Numbered from the stretch's first letter, positions 16,317 through 26,052 are shown. The stretch is DNA of 42,091 bases from an uncultured Porphyromonadaceae bacterium (GCA_902493335.1 CABUPJ010000030.1:1-42091), one strand, 5' to 3'. Numbers and translations: made by a program. The notes: generated by a model from the sequence alone, not told the origin.

Positions 16317-17135
16317 ATGGCCGACAAAAACGAAATGACATTCTGGGACCACCTCGACGACCTGCGCGGCACACTCCTGCGCATCGCCGCCGTGTATATC
16401 GTCGTCTGCATCGCCGCCTTCGCCGCCATGCCCCGCATCTTCGACGAGGTCATCATGGCTCCCTGTTCGGGCACCTTCCCCCTCTACTCGCTCTTCAACA
16501 GCCTTGCCGAAAAAGCCGGCGACCTTTTCGGCGACTTCTCGACGGCGCCCGACTTCCACGTCAACGTCGTCAGCCTCGAGCTGACATCACAGTTCTTCAC
16601 CCACATGTCGGCCACCTGCTGGCTCTCGCTCGTCGTCTGCTTCCCCGTCATAATATATTTTTTGTGGTCGTTCATATCGCCCGGCCTATACGAGCACGAG
16701 AAGCGCGGCATCCGCAAAGCCTTTGTCTTCGGCAACCTGATGTTCTATCTCGGCGTCGCCACCGGCTACTTCCTCGTTTTCCCGCTGGCGGTCAGATTTC
16801 TGGCCGAATACCGTCTGAGCGAACACATCGAGGCTGTCGTCTCGCTCGACTCATATATGGACAACTTCTTCACCCTGCTGCTGATGATGGGCCTCGTCTT
16901 CGAGTTGCCGCTGCTGGCATGGCTCTTGGGCAAGATGGGGCTGATCACCCGCGCTTTCTTCGGTCGCTTCCGGCGACATGCGATTGTCGCCCTGCTCATC
17001 GTCGCCGCACTCGTCACCCCGACAGGCGACCCCTTCACTCTCTTCGTCGTCTTCATACCGCTATACGGCCTGTGGGAATTCAGCGCCGCACTCGTACCTG
17101 CATCTCAATCATCCCTTCAGAATGAAAAACAATAA
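16317..17135 (+). CDS. tatC: Sec-independent translocase protein TatC
   Basis: Signal-recognition part of the Tat translocase, an inner-membrane protein with six transmembrane helices. Begins with the family motif MTFWDHLDDLR, has the conserved cytoplasmic-loop segment SPGLYEHEKR, and the late motif ALVTPTGDP. At 272 residues it is slightly longer than typical because of an insert at about 50-80 in the first periplasmic loop. It overlaps the symporter gene by 14 bases. Confidence 0.96.
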   Translation: MADKNEMTFWDHLDDLRGTLLRIAAVYIVVCIAAFAAMPRIFDEVIMAPCSGTFPLYSLFNSLAEKAGDLFGDFSTAPDFHVNVVSLELTSQFFTHMSATCWLSLVVCFPVIIYFLWSFISPGLYEHEKRGIRKAFVFGNLMFYLGVATGYFLVFPLAVRFLAEYRLSEHIEAVVSLDSYMDNFFTLLLMMGLVFELPLLAWLLGKMGLITRAFFGRFRRHAIVALLIVAALVTPTGDPFTLFVVFIPLYGLWEFSAALVPASQSSLQNEKQ

Positions 17136-18330
17136 AAACCCGCACAAAAAATCACGCCCCAACCTACTGATTCTCATCGTCATCGCCATCGCCGCCGGCA
17201 TCGGTGCCGGACTCGTCGCCCCCGACTGGCTCGTCAGATGCTTCCTCACATTCAACGGCGTCTTCGGCGAATTTCTCGGCTTCGTCATCCCGCTGCTCAT
17301 CGTCGGCTTCGTCGCGCCGGCCATCGCCGACATCGGCCTGCGCGCAGGCAGGATGCTCGTCGTCACCGCCCTGATAGCCTATCTCATGACCTTCGGCTCG
17401 GGCATGCTCTCATACTTCACGGCCTCGACCACATTTCCCTCGCTCATAGGCGCCGACGGCTTCATCGCCGCCGAGACATCGGCCGAGTCGCTCGCGCCCT
17501 TCTTCAACATCGAGATCGAGCCGCTTATGAACGTCATGACAGCCCTCGTCCTCGCCTTCGTCCTCGGCCTGGGCACAGCCTGTCTGACGACCACCGCCCT
17601 CAAGCGCGGCCTCGACGACTTCCGCAGCATCATCGCCCTCGTCATAAACAAGGTCATAATCCCGCTTCTGCCAGTCTATATCTTCGGCATCTTCATGTCG
17701 ATGACCTCGGCCGGCCATGTCGGACCGATACTCTCGACCTTCGCGCGCATCATCTTCATCATCTTCATCCTCCACGTCGTCCTGCTCGTGCTCCAGTACT
17801 GCATCGCGGCCGTCTTCGCCCGCAACAATCCCTTCAAGGCCCTGTGGTCGATGATGCCCGCCTATTTCACCGCCCTCGGCACCCAGTCATCGGCCGCCAC
17901 AATCCCCGTCACCCTCGAGCGCACCGTCGCCATGGGCGTCAACCGCGACATCGCCGGATTTGTCGTGCCGCTCTGCGCCACCATCCACATGTCAGGCTCG
18001 ACAATGAAGATTGTCGCCTGCGCCATGGCAATCATGATAACACACGGCATGCCCTACGACGCCCCGATGTTCGCCGGTTTCATCGCCATGCTCGGCATAT
18101 CGATCATCGCCGCGCCCGGCGTTCCCGGCGGAGCGATCATGGCCTCGCTCGGCGTCCTCTCGGCCATGCTCGGCTTCAGCGACACCGACAACGCCCTCAT
18201 GATCGCACTCTATATCGCCATGGACAGCTTCGGCACAGCCTGCAACGTCACCGGCGACGGAGCCATCGCCCTCATCGTCAACCGCATCTACGGTAAGAAG
18301 AAAGAAAAGCCCGATTTGCATATCAGCTAA
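17122..18330 (+). CDS. Dicarboxylate/amino-acid:cation symporter (DAACS family)
   Basis: A 402-residue inner-membrane transporter of the GltPh/GltT/SstT fold. Visible hallmarks: the hairpin-1 motif SSAATIPVTL, the TM7 site HMSGSTMK where acidic-substrate carriers have NMDGT, the hairpin-2 segment PGVPGGAI, and NVTGDG in TM8. Where GltPh has Arg397, which binds the substrate side-chain carboxylate, this protein has Gly (DSFGTACN), so a neutral or other substrate, as in SstT, is likelier than glutamate. The ATG at 17122 is preferred over an upstream frame start at 16978 because the latter lies deep in tatC. Substrate cannot be settled from sequence. Confidence 0.88.
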   Translation: MKNNKNPHKKSRPNLLILIVIAIAAGIGAGLVAPDWLVRCFLTFNGVFGEFLGFVIPLLIVGFVAPAIADIGLRAGRMLVVTALIAYLMTFGSGMLSYFTASTTFPSLIGADGFIAAETSAESLAPFFNIEIEPLMNVMTALVLAFVLGLGTACLTTTALKRGLDDFRSIIALVINKVIIPLLPVYIFGIFMSMTSAGHVGPILSTFARIIFIIFILHVVLLVLQYCIAAVFARNNPFKALWSMMPAYFTALGTQSSAATIPVTLERTVAMGVNRDIAGFVVPLCATIHMSGSTMKIVACAMAIMITHGMPYDAPMFAGFIAMLGISIIAAPGVPGGAIMASLGVLSAMLGFSDTDNALMIALYIAMDSFGTACNVTGDGAIALIVNRIYGKKKEKPDLHIS

Positions 18331-18346
18331 AAAACGACTAACTTTG
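18315..18346 (+). promoter_or_regulatory. Promoter of lysS
   Basis: TTTG (18315-18318), a 20-base spacer, and TAACTTTG (18339-18346). The upstream box lies in the last codons of the symporter gene. Predicted leader of about 35 bases. Confidence 0.75.
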
Positions 18347-18386
18347 CAAGTCTTTTCAGTCGAATCACAACACGCATAACGAATAT

Positions 18387-20117
18387 ATGAACATCTTAGA
18401 ACTCAGCGAACAAGAAATCATACGACGCAACAGTCTCGACACAATGCGTCAGATGGGCATCGACCCCTACCCCGCAGCCGAATACCCCGTCACCGGTTAT
18501 TCCGACGAAATACGCTCGTCGTTCAGCGACGACGCTCCCCGCCGCGAAGTCTCTGTCGCCGGCCGCATCATGAGCCGCCGCATCATGGGCAAAGCCTCGT
18601 TTATCGAGCTCCAGGACTCGCGCGGACGCATCCAGGTCTATATCTCGCGCGACGACATCTGTCCCGGCGAAGACAAAGACCTCTACAACGTCGTCTTCAA
18701 GAAACTCCTCGACATCGGCGACTTCATCGGCATCAAAGGCTACGTCTTCCGCACCCAGACAGGCGAGATTTCGGTGCATGCACAGGAGCTCACCGTCCTC
18801 GGCAAATCGCTCCGCCCTCTGCCCATCGTCAAGGTCAAGGACGGCGTCACCTATGACGCCTTCGACGACCCCGAGCTTCGCTACCGCCGCCGCTACGTCG
18901 ACCTCGTCGTCAACGACGGCGTCAAGGATGTCTTCATCAAACGCACCAAGGTCTATAACTCGATGCGCCAGTACTTCAACGAAGCCGGCTACATCGAGGT
19001 CGAGACCCCTATCCTGCAGTCTATCCCCGGCGGCGCCTCGGCTCGCCCCTTCATAACCCACCACAACGCCCTCGACATTCCCCTCTACCTCCGCATCGCC
19101 GACGAGCTTTACCTCAAACGCCTCATCGTCGGCGGCTTCGAAGGCGTCTACGAGTTCTCGAAGAACTTCCGCAACGAAGGCATGGACCGCACCCACAACC
19201 CCGAGTTCACATGTATGGAAATCTACGTTTCATACAAAGACTATAACTGGATGATGGCCTTCACCGAGCGCATGCTCGAGAAAATCTGCCTCGACGTCAA
19301 CGGCACGACCGAGGTCAAGGTCGGCGACAACGTCATCAGTTTCAAAGCCCCCTACAAACGTGTCACCATGACCGAAGCCATCAAGGAATTCACCGGCTAT
19401 GACATCACCGGCATGGACGAGGACGCGCTCCGCGACGTCTGCCGCAAACTCGGCATCGAAGTCGACCCCTCGCTCGGCAAAGGCAAACTCATCGACGAAA
19501 TCTTCGGCGAGAAATGCGAGGGCAACTACATCCAGCCCACCTTCATCACCGACTACCCCATCGAGATGTCGCCCCTGACGAAACGTCACCGCGCCAACCC
19601 CGAGCTGACCGAGCGCTTCGAACTGATGGTCAACGGCAAAGAACTCGCCAACGCATACTCTGAGCTCAACGACCCCATCGACCAGTATGAACGCTTTGTC
19701 GAACAGATGCGACTGGGCGAGAAAGGCGACGACGAGGCCATGATCATCGACCACGACTTCATCCGCGCCCTCGAATACGGCATGCCCCCGACATCCGGCA
19801 TGGGCATCGGCATGGACCGCCTCGTCATGCTCATGACCGGCAAGACCACAATCCAGGACGTATTGCTCTTCCCCCAGATGCGCCCCGAGAAAGTCGAGAA
19901 GCGCGACAACGCGCAGGCATTCGCCGAAGTCGGTGTCGCCGAAGACTGGGTCGCCCCGCTCTACAAGACGGGCGTTCTGACCGTCGCCGACCTTGCCGCA
20001 GCCTCGGCCGGCAAGCTCCACCAGGACCTCTGCGGCGTCAACAAAAAATACAAACTCGAGCTTAAAAATCCGACCGTCGACGACGTCAGCGCCTGGATTG
20101 CAGCAGCACAGCGTTAA
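18387..20117 (+). CDS. lysS: Lysyl-tRNA synthetase, class II
   Basis: Attaches lysine to tRNA-Lys. The N-terminal OB-fold anticodon domain (about 55-150) contains VAGRIMSRRIMGKASF. Motif 2 reads FRNEGMDRTHNPEFT and motif 3 reads GMGIGMDRLVM, all class II. A C-terminal extension of about 70 residues (AEVGVAEDW to AAAQR) follows the catalytic core and resembles the helical tail common in Bacteroidetes LysRS. Full length at 576 residues. Confidence 0.97.
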   Translation: MNILELSEQEIIRRNSLDTMRQMGIDPYPAAEYPVTGYSDEIRSSFSDDAPRREVSVAGRIMSRRIMGKASFIELQDSRGRIQVYISRDDICPGEDKDLYNVVFKKLLDIGDFIGIKGYVFRTQTGEISVHAQELTVLGKSLRPLPIVKVKDGVTYDAFDDPELRYRRRYVDLVVNDGVKDVFIKRTKVYNSMRQYFNEAGYIEVETPILQSIPGGASARPFITHHNALDIPLYLRIADELYLKRLIVGGFEGVYEFSKNFRNEGMDRTHNPEFTCMEIYVSYKDYNWMMAFTERMLEKICLDVNGTTEVKVGDNVISFKAPYKRVTMTEAIKEFTGYDITGMDEDALRDVCRKLGIEVDPSLGKGKLIDEIFGEKCEGNYIQPTFITDYPIEMSPLTKRHRANPELTERFELMVNGKELANAYSELNDPIDQYERFVEQMRLGEKGDDEAMIIDHDFIRALEYGMPPTSGMGIGMDRLVMLMTGKTTIQDVLLFPQMRPEKVEKRDNAQAFAEVGVAEDWVAPLYKTGVLTVADLAAASAGKLHQDLCGVNKKYKLELKNPTVDDVSAWIAAAQR

Positions 20118-20173
20118 CTTTATACCTCGATTTTTTGTTTAATCATAACACTGATTAAAATTACAATAGCTAC

Positions 20174-21502
20174 ATGGAACAGATTCAAGTAAGTATTAAA
20201 AACGTATCGGGCACAGTCGACCGCGCCGCCATCGACGCTCTCGCTCCCGAAGCCAACGACGGACTCCGCAAAATCCTCGACGGCAGCGGACTCGGCAACG
20301 ATTTTCTCGGCTGGGTCAAACTCCCGACATCTATCACAGCAGAGTCTCTCGACGACATCAACGCCACGGCGGCGGCCCTCCGCAACTCATGCGACACCAT
20401 CGTCGTCATCGGCATCGGCGGCAGCTATCTCGGTGCAAAAGCAGTCATCGAAGCTCTCTCCGACTCGTTTGCCGCATACCGCAACACCACTCCCAAGGTG
20501 CTCTTTGCCGGACAGAACATCGGCGAAGACTACCTCTATGAACTTCAGGACTACCTCAAAGACAAGAAATTCGGCATCATCGTCATCTCTAAATCGGGCA
20601 CAACAACCGAACCCGCGATAGCCTTCCGTCTGCTCAAAGAACAGCTCGAGAGCCAGATGGGCCGCGAAGAAGCCTCGAAACGTATCGTCGCCATAACCGA
20701 CGAAAACCGCGGCGCTCTCCGCAGCCTCGCAACCCAGGAAGGCTACAAGACATTTGTCATCCCCGACAACGTCGGCGGCCGATTCTCTGTCCTCACTCCC
20801 GTCGGACTCCTCCCCATCGCTGTCGCCGGATTCGACATCCACGCGCTCGTCGCCGGAGCCGCCGAGTTTGAGAAAGAGACCCTTACAGGCGCCAACACCG
20901 ACTCGAAGCTCTACGCCATGACCCGCAACGCTCTCTACCGCGCAGGCAAAAAAACCGAGATTCTCGTCAACTACAATCCCAAACTCCACTTCTTCGGCGA
21001 ATGGTGGAAACAGCTCTACGGCGAGAGCGAAGGCAAAGACCACAAAGGCATCTACCCTTCGGCTGTCGACAACTCTACCGACCTCCATTCAATGGGCCAG
21101 TGGATTCAGGAAGGCGAGCGCACCATCTTCGAGACCGTCATCTCTGTCATCGACCAGAAGCATAAAGTTGTCATCGGCAGCGACGAAGCCAACCTCGACG
21201 GCCTCAACTACCTCGCCGGCAAGCGTGTCGACCAGGTCAACAAAATGGCCGAACTCGGCACCGTCCTCGCCCACGTCGACGGCGGCGTACCCAACATCCA
21301 CGTCACCGTGCCCGCTCTCACCGAGCGCTACCTCGGCCAGCTCATCTACTTCTTCGAGGCCGCATGCGGCATCAGCGGCTACATCCTCGGCATCAACCCC
21401 TTCAACCAGCCCGGCGTCGAAGCTTACAAACGCAACATGTTTGCCCTCCTCGAAAAACCCGGCTACGAAAAAGAAACCGAAGCCATCAAAAAACGCCTCT
21501 GA
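20174..21502 (+). CDS. pgi: Glucose-6-phosphate isomerase
   Basis: Interconverts glucose-6-phosphate and fructose-6-phosphate. Motifs in 442 residues: GIGGSYLGAKA, ISKSGTTTEPA, the signature DNVGGRFSVLTPVG, GESEGKDHKGIYP and HSMGQWIQEG. Length matches the short Bacillus-type enzyme. It lies 56 bases after lysS, with a near-consensus TAACTTTA at 20115-20122 and a terminator directly downstream. Confidence 0.97.
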   Translation: MEQIQVSIKNVSGTVDRAAIDALAPEANDGLRKILDGSGLGNDFLGWVKLPTSITAESLDDINATAAALRNSCDTIVVIGIGGSYLGAKAVIEALSDSFAAYRNTTPKVLFAGQNIGEDYLYELQDYLKDKKFGIIVISKSGTTTEPAIAFRLLKEQLESQMGREEASKRIVAITDENRGALRSLATQEGYKTFVIPDNVGGRFSVLTPVGLLPIAVAGFDIHALVAGAAEFEKETLTGANTDSKLYAMTRNALYRAGKKTEILVNYNPKLHFFGEWWKQLYGESEGKDHKGIYPSAVDNSTDLHSMGQWIQEGERTIFETVISVIDQKHKVVIGSDEANLDGLNYLAGKRVDQVNKMAELGTVLAHVDGGVPNIHVTVPALTERYLGQLIYFFEAACGISGYILGINPFNQPGVEAYKRNMFALLEKPGYEKETEAIKKRL

Positions 21503-21529
21503 TTCCAATCATACAACAGCATACCCAAG

Positions 21530-21563
21530 CGGGGCCGTGTCAACCGACACGACCCCGTTTTTT
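21530..21563 (+). terminator. Terminator of pgi
   Basis: A 12-position stem (cggggccgtgtc against gacacgaccccg, one C-A mismatch), 4-base loop, then tttttt. Confidence 0.9.
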
Positions 21564-21580
21564 ATGCTTTATAGCTTTAT

Positions 21581-23821
21581 TTATGCTTTGTACCTCTCCG
21601 TCCGCTCATCGGCTATCCGCCCGTGATATCCGAGACCGTAGCCAAACTCGTATACATTACCGTCGCTGTCGACATAGGGTCTGATATCGTGAGGCTTATC
21701 CTCACAGTGCTCTTCTATCGCATCCATGCTCGCCGGCATCTCGAACGGCAGCAGGCCCGACGGCTCCCTCTCACCGAAAATCAGGTCAAGGAACGCCTGC
21801 GTCTGCACATTGAAGCCGACGAAGATAGCGTCGGCCAGCGGCTCAAGCTCGCCCATGACCGTCGGATTACACATATCTATCACCACGACCACCGGACGGC
21901 CGCCCATAAGCCTCCGCGTCTCCTCGACAAGGTCAAGATCACATTCATTCCAGCATCCTGCCGTTTTGTCGCGGTAATTGCGGTCGGCTATCGGCTCGGC
22001 GGGGTCTGTCGCGATACTTTCAGATCGGGCATTTACCGCCGTATAGGGCCGGTACTGCAGCGAGATGGGGACATATCCCGTGCCGCCCGCGGCAGCCTCC
22101 TCCCGGTCATAGCCCATGCCCTTGCTGTGCGGCGAATCGATGAAGACGATGGCAAAATCGGCCTCATCAGGTCCCGCGGCCTCATAATATCGGGCCGCAA
22201 TCTGAGGTGTGACAGGGTCATAGACACTCTCAGCCTCCTTGCCGCCCCAGTAATTTATCATTTCAGGCTTGCGGCGGCGCGGCACATAGACCTTCGCTCC
22301 CTTACGCGCCGGCAGCGTCGTACCGCTGTTTTTCAGCATTACTATCGACCTGAGCTGCTGGTCATAACCCTTCTGCATCCATGCTTCCTGACCGACGACA
22401 GCCTTCGTGATCTCGACGTCGACGTATGGATTCTCGAACAGACCAGGACGAAACATATTGACGAGCAGTCGAGCCGCCGAACGCTCCATGCGCTCGCGCA
22501 TCGCTTTCTCACCGTGTTCCTTAACGCCCATCCGGTATGCCTCGATCACAGGCACCTTGTCGTTATTGCCGCCAAACTGGTCGACGCCTGCCATCAGCGC
22601 CTTGTAATGGCGCTCGGCCGGTGTCAGCGTCTCGACGCCCCACGGCTTTCCCGAGTGGACGCCCGGCGCTATCTGGTCCCATGTTATGGCCCAGTCGGTG
22701 CAGATGACGCCGTCATATCCCTCTTCGCCACGAAGCTGTTTGTCGATTATCTCCCTGTTGTATGAATTGCCCACGTTCTCAGACGTGCGGTCGTATGATA
22801 TGGTGTAATAAGGCATCACGGCCGACGCTTTGCCGGTCTTGCCCTTCAGGGCGAAAGCGCCTTGTCTGAACGGCAGCTTATGTGTCTCGAAGCAGCCGCC
22901 TGGGTAAACGGCATACTTGCCGTTGCCGTAGTGGGCGTCGCGGCCCCCTTCGCCCGTGCCGCCGCCGGGCCAGTGTTTCACCATCGCGTTGACACTGCCG
23001 GGACCCCAGTCGCCGCAGTCTGACCCGGGCGACGACTGAAATCCGTCGCAATACGCCCTGACAAGGTCGGCCGCAAGCGTCGGGTCGTTGCCGAAGGTCG
23101 CATTGTAGCGATACCACCGCGGATCTGTGCCAAGGTCGGCCTGCGGCGAGAGCGCCGTCGCTATGCCCATAGCGCGGTACTCTGCCGCAGCGATGCGTCC
23201 GAACTCATAGGCCGTCTCGGGGTCGAAAGTCGCCGCAAGGCCGATAAGATTGCTCCACAGCGACAGCTGCCCCGACGCGCCGGGCGAGAATTCGGCATCC
23301 TTGAAAGCCGAGTGACGGGGATCCGACGAATTATTCGCCGGTATGCCGTGTGTGCGTCCCTCGACGAGCGCCTGCACCTGATTGTTCCAGCGTGCCGCTG
23401 TCTCGGCGCTCTCGACAACCGACACAAGCACATGCCTGACATTGTCTTCGGTCAGAAACTTAAGCTGACTGTCGCTCAGATTCCAGGCCTTCTTGCCGCT
23501 GTCGGCAAAACTCTTGCCCCCGTATGTATCGTCGGGCATCGGCAGTTTGTTCTGCGGACTGTAGAGCATCAGGCCCGCAATCTCGTCTATTGTCAGGCGT
23601 GACGCCAGATCGGCCGCCCTCGTGCGGGCATCGAGACGCCAGTCTTCGTATGGCAGCAGCGTGTCGCTGCCGTCGTAGCTCTTGAACGCATAGCCGTCAC
23701 GGACGATAATCCTCACACCCGACCCGCGGCTATAGCCTAAGTCAGGCCCGTCTGTCTGCCTGACAAGCACAAAACCATCCTTCTCTATCTCAGTTATCTT
23801 ATTCTTATTTTCCATTGCCAT
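21581..23821 (-). CDS. Glycoside hydrolase family 3 protein, no signal peptide
   Basis: About 746 residues. The (beta/alpha)8 domain carries KHWPGGGTGEGGRDAHYG and the nucleophile motif GVICTDWA (Asp in the usual SDW position); the alpha/beta sandwich domain has IVMLKNSGTTLP and a C-terminal VYEFGYGLGYHG. This points to beta-glucosidase or beta-xylosidase-type activity. The Met at 23821 (MAMENKNK) is chosen because the promoter at 23854-23861 would start transcription near 23847, after the longer frame start at 23884. There is no signal peptide, so it is probably cytoplasmic, unlike most Bacteroidales GH3 enzymes. The Lys-His-rich substrate-binding region cannot reveal the substrate. Confidence 0.88.
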   Translation of the reverse strand: MAMENKNKITEIEKDGFVLVRQTDGPDLGYSRGSGVRIIVRDGYAFKSYDGSDTLLPYEDWRLDARTRAADLASRLTIDEIAGLMLYSPQNKLPMPDDTYGGKSFADSGKKAWNLSDSQLKFLTEDNVRHVLVSVVESAETAARWNNQVQALVEGRTHGIPANNSSDPRHSAFKDAEFSPGASGQLSLWSNLIGLAATFDPETAYEFGRIAAAEYRAMGIATALSPQADLGTDPRWYRYNATFGNDPTLAADLVRAYCDGFQSSPGSDCGDWGPGSVNAMVKHWPGGGTGEGGRDAHYGNGKYAVYPGGCFETHKLPFRQGAFALKGKTGKASAVMPYYTISYDRTSENVGNSYNREIIDKQLRGEEGYDGVICTDWAITWDQIAPGVHSGKPWGVETLTPAERHYKALMAGVDQFGGNNDKVPVIEAYRMGVKEHGEKAMRERMERSAARLLVNMFRPGLFENPYVDVEITKAVVGQEAWMQKGYDQQLRSIVMLKNSGTTLPARKGAKVYVPRRRKPEMINYWGGKEAESVYDPVTPQIAARYYEAAGPDEADFAIVFIDSPHSKGMGYDREEAAAGGTGYVPISLQYRPYTAVNARSESIATDPAEPIADRNYRDKTAGCWNECDLDLVEETRRLMGGRPVVVVIDMCNPTVMGELEPLADAIFVGFNVQTQAFLDLIFGEREPSGLLPFEMPASMDAIEEHCEDKPHDIRPYVDSDGNVYEFGYGLGYHGRIADERTERYKA

Positions 23822-23853
23822 GATATTAGAATCAAACAGGTTATTAACTTTCC

Positions 23854-23861
23854 CAAAATTA
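23854..23861 (-). promoter_or_regulatory. Promoter -7 box of the GH3 gene
   Basis: Minus-strand TAATTTTG fits TAnnTTTG and sets the likely start codon at 23821, with a leader of about 26 bases. Confidence 0.65.
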
Positions 23862-23883
23862 GCAAAAACCTCCTGTTTAATCA

Positions 23884-24040
23884 AGGAACAGAAGGAAAAA
23901 GGGCAGAAGAACAGAAGGTCAATTCAACGCACAATGCATAATGCGCGATGTACAATCGCGTCAGGCGATATGGACCCATGGCTTCAGCTCTTGGGAGCAA
24001 TGAATTGGCTGCGAGGGCTGAAGCCGTCACTCCATGCGCT
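23884..24040. repeat. Dispersed intergenic repeat units
   Basis: The reverse-oriented polypurine/CAATGCATAATGC unit (23884-23960) matches 14896-14955 in order and wording. The following GGCTTCAG..CTGAAGCC units match those at 14574-14616 and 41447-41462. Confidence 0.65.
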
Positions 24041-24110
24041 CTGGATTTCTTTGTCAATGGAAAGTCCGGCTCCGACGGAGTTGATTGTGTGATTGCACAT
24101 TGAAACAACC

Positions 24111-24143
24111 GGGGCCGCGTCACAAAAAGAGTGACGCGGCCCC
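24111..24143 (-). terminator. Terminator of rng
   Basis: Thirteen perfect pairs (ggggccgcgtcac against gtgacgcggcccc) with a 7-base loop rich in A on the plus strand, 34 bases after the rng stop. Confidence 0.8.
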
Positions 24144-24176
24144 GCATTTGTCTTTCGTCGGGATTGAAGCCCGATG

Positions 24177-25946
24177 CTATTCCTCTGATTTGTCGATTAC
24201 CGTCAGTGCGGTTGTCGCCGCTGCCTGGTCTGTGGTTTCGCCGGCAGCTTTTGATTTTGACTTGCGGCGTGATTTTTTAGGTTTGGCGGCCTTCACAGGT
24301 TCGGCCGTCGTCTCGTCGTCGGCCGAAGCGCCGCGGTTTTTCTCTTTATTCTTGAGTTTGGTTGTCGATGACGAACCCTCGTCTTTCTCGTCGCGCAGAT
24401 TGATCTCGTTGCGGTCTTTGTCGAGCACCTTATATTGCAGGTAGGCCAGAGATTCGTCGGCCATCACCTTGAAATTGCGGCCGAGATCGCTGCGCCAGCG
24501 GCGATAGAGCGAGTTGAACAGTCCGCGCTTGATATAGGCCTCTACGAACGGATGCACATACATCACGAAATTCTTGACCCCGAGAACGTTGACAAGATAG
24601 TCAAGCTTTTCGCGCAGCGTGTCGGTGAAAAGCAGCGACGGCTGCACCTCTCCTTTGCCGAAACACGACGGACATGTCTCTGTCGTGGTGATGTCGAGCG
24701 CCGGACGCACACGCTGGCGCGTTATCTGCATCAGGCCGAATTTGCTCAGCGGCAGAATATTATGACGCGCGCGGTCGTTGGCCATGATTTCGCGCATGTG
24801 GTCGTAGAGCTGCTGGCGGTGTTCGCTCTTGTTCATGTCGATGAAGTCGATGACGATGATGCCGCCCATGTCGCGCAGACGCAGCTGACGCGCTATCTCG
24901 TCGGCGGCGCGCAGGTTGACTTCGAGCGCGTTGCTCTCCTGGTCGTTGGTGGCCTTGGCGCGGTTGCCCGAGTTGACGTCGATGACATGCAGGGCCTCGG
25001 TATGCTCGATGATGATATATGCGCCCGACTTGAACGACACCGTCTTGCCGAACGATGACTTTATCTGGCGTGTGATTGAAAAACTGTCGAAGATAGGGAC
25101 ATCCTTGTCATAGAGCTTGACAATATCCTTGCGCTCGGGAGCAATCAGAGAGACATATTTGTCAATCTGGGCGAATATGTCGGCGTCATTGACATGTATG
25201 CTCTCGAACGACGGACTGAACACGTCGCGGAGCATGCCGACGATGCGGCTCTCTTCCTCGAATATAAGCGACGGCACGGGAGCTTTCTGAGCCTTGAGCA
25301 GGGCATTGTTCCAGCAGCCGAGAAGGGTCTTGAGTTCGTTGTTGAGCTCGGCGGCGCCTTTGCCCTCGGCCGACGTGCGCACGATGACGCCGAAATTCTT
25401 CGGCTTGATGCTCTCGATCAGGCGGCGGAGTCTGACCTTCTCTTCGGTCGATTTTATCTTCTGTGATATCGAAATCTTGTCGCTGAAAGGTATCAGCACG
25501 ATAAAGCGGCCGGTAAATGTGATTTCGGTCGTCAGACGCGGTCCTTTCGACGATATGGGTTCTTTGACTATCTGCACGAGCAGTTCGCGCCCCGCTTCGA
25601 GAAGATCGACAATCGAACCGTGTTTGTCGATGTCGGGGCGTATTTTCATTTTCTCGAGCACGGGCAGCTTCTGGCGGTCGTCGAGCAGCTGCTTGACGAA
25701 GTCGCTGTAGGTCGCGAAGTGTGATCCCAGGTCGAGATAGTGGAGGAAAGCATCCTTTTCATAACCGACATTGACAAAGGCGGCATTGAGACCCGGCATC
25801 AGCTTTTTCACCTTGGCCAGGTAGATGTCGCCGACAGCATACGCGATATTGCGCGCCTCTTTCTGAAGAGACACAAGTCGCGAGTCTTCAAGCAAGGCTA
25901 TCGAAACCTCGCTCGGCTGAACGTCTACGATGAGTTCGCTTTTCAT
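24177..25946 (-). CDS. rng: Ribonuclease G/E
   Basis: Single-strand endoribonuclease in rRNA maturation and mRNA turnover. The N-terminal part has the S1-domain sequence (GDIYLAKVKKLMPGLNAAFVNVG). Catalytic magnesium-binding aspartates lie in HVIDVNSG and IVIDFIDM. The zinc-link motif appears as CPSCFGKG, used for dimer pairing. Length 589 residues, longer than Escherichia coli RNase G because of a disordered, Lys/Arg-rich tail from about residue 530 (KPKKSRRKSKSK), which may bind RNA or partners. A structured leader lies upstream (26053-26113). Confidence 0.95.
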   Translation of the reverse strand: MKSELIVDVQPSEVSIALLEDSRLVSLQKEARNIAYAVGDIYLAKVKKLMPGLNAAFVNVGYEKDAFLHYLDLGSHFATYSDFVKQLLDDRQKLPVLEKMKIRPDIDKHGSIVDLLEAGRELLVQIVKEPISSKGPRLTTEITFTGRFIVLIPFSDKISISQKIKSTEEKVRLRRLIESIKPKNFGVIVRTSAEGKGAAELNNELKTLLGCWNNALLKAQKAPVPSLIFEEESRIVGMLRDVFSPSFESIHVNDADIFAQIDKYVSLIAPERKDIVKLYDKDVPIFDSFSITRQIKSSFGKTVSFKSGAYIIIEHTEALHVIDVNSGNRAKATNDQESNALEVNLRAADEIARQLRLRDMGGIIVIDFIDMNKSEHRQQLYDHMREIMANDRARHNILPLSKFGLMQITRQRVRPALDITTTETCPSCFGKGEVQPSLLFTDTLREKLDYLVNVLGVKNFVMYVHPFVEAYIKRGLFNSLYRRWRSDLGRNFKVMADESLAYLQYKVLDKDRNEINLRDEKDEGSSSTTKLKNKEKNRGASADDETTAEPVKAAKPKKSRRKSKSKAAGETTDQAAATTALTVIDKSEE

Positions 25947-26052
25947 TGGTCAATGTTTGTTGTTGATAGGGTCGCGCGGCGTCGGCTGCGCGACACGGTA
26001 AGGATACGGGGGGATGTGTCTGTTGTGGCGTTTACGTCTCTATAATAACACA

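Larger units (their letters stand above)
23822..24176. other. Non-coding region between GH3 and RNase G
   Basis: Holds the GH3 promoter, the dispersed CAGAAGG/CAATGCA repeat at 23884-23960 (reverse orientation), a pair of GGCTTCAG/CTGAAGCC repeat units at about 23983-24035, and the rng terminator. No gene seen. Confidence 0.7.

Noticed and set aside
16978..17121. Longer N-terminus for the DAACS symporter
   Set aside because: It would lie far inside tatC and the translated stretch is low-complexity out-of-frame tatC sequence.
18396..20021. Long minus-strand open frames inside lysS
   Set aside because: They are antisense shadows caused by C-rich third positions; they lack family motifs and start signals. 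The same holds for antisense frames in pgi, rng, EnvC-like and symporter genes.
23822..23884. Upstream start of the GH3 gene
   Set aside because: The promoter box lies inside this stretch, so the upstream codons are not transcribed from it.
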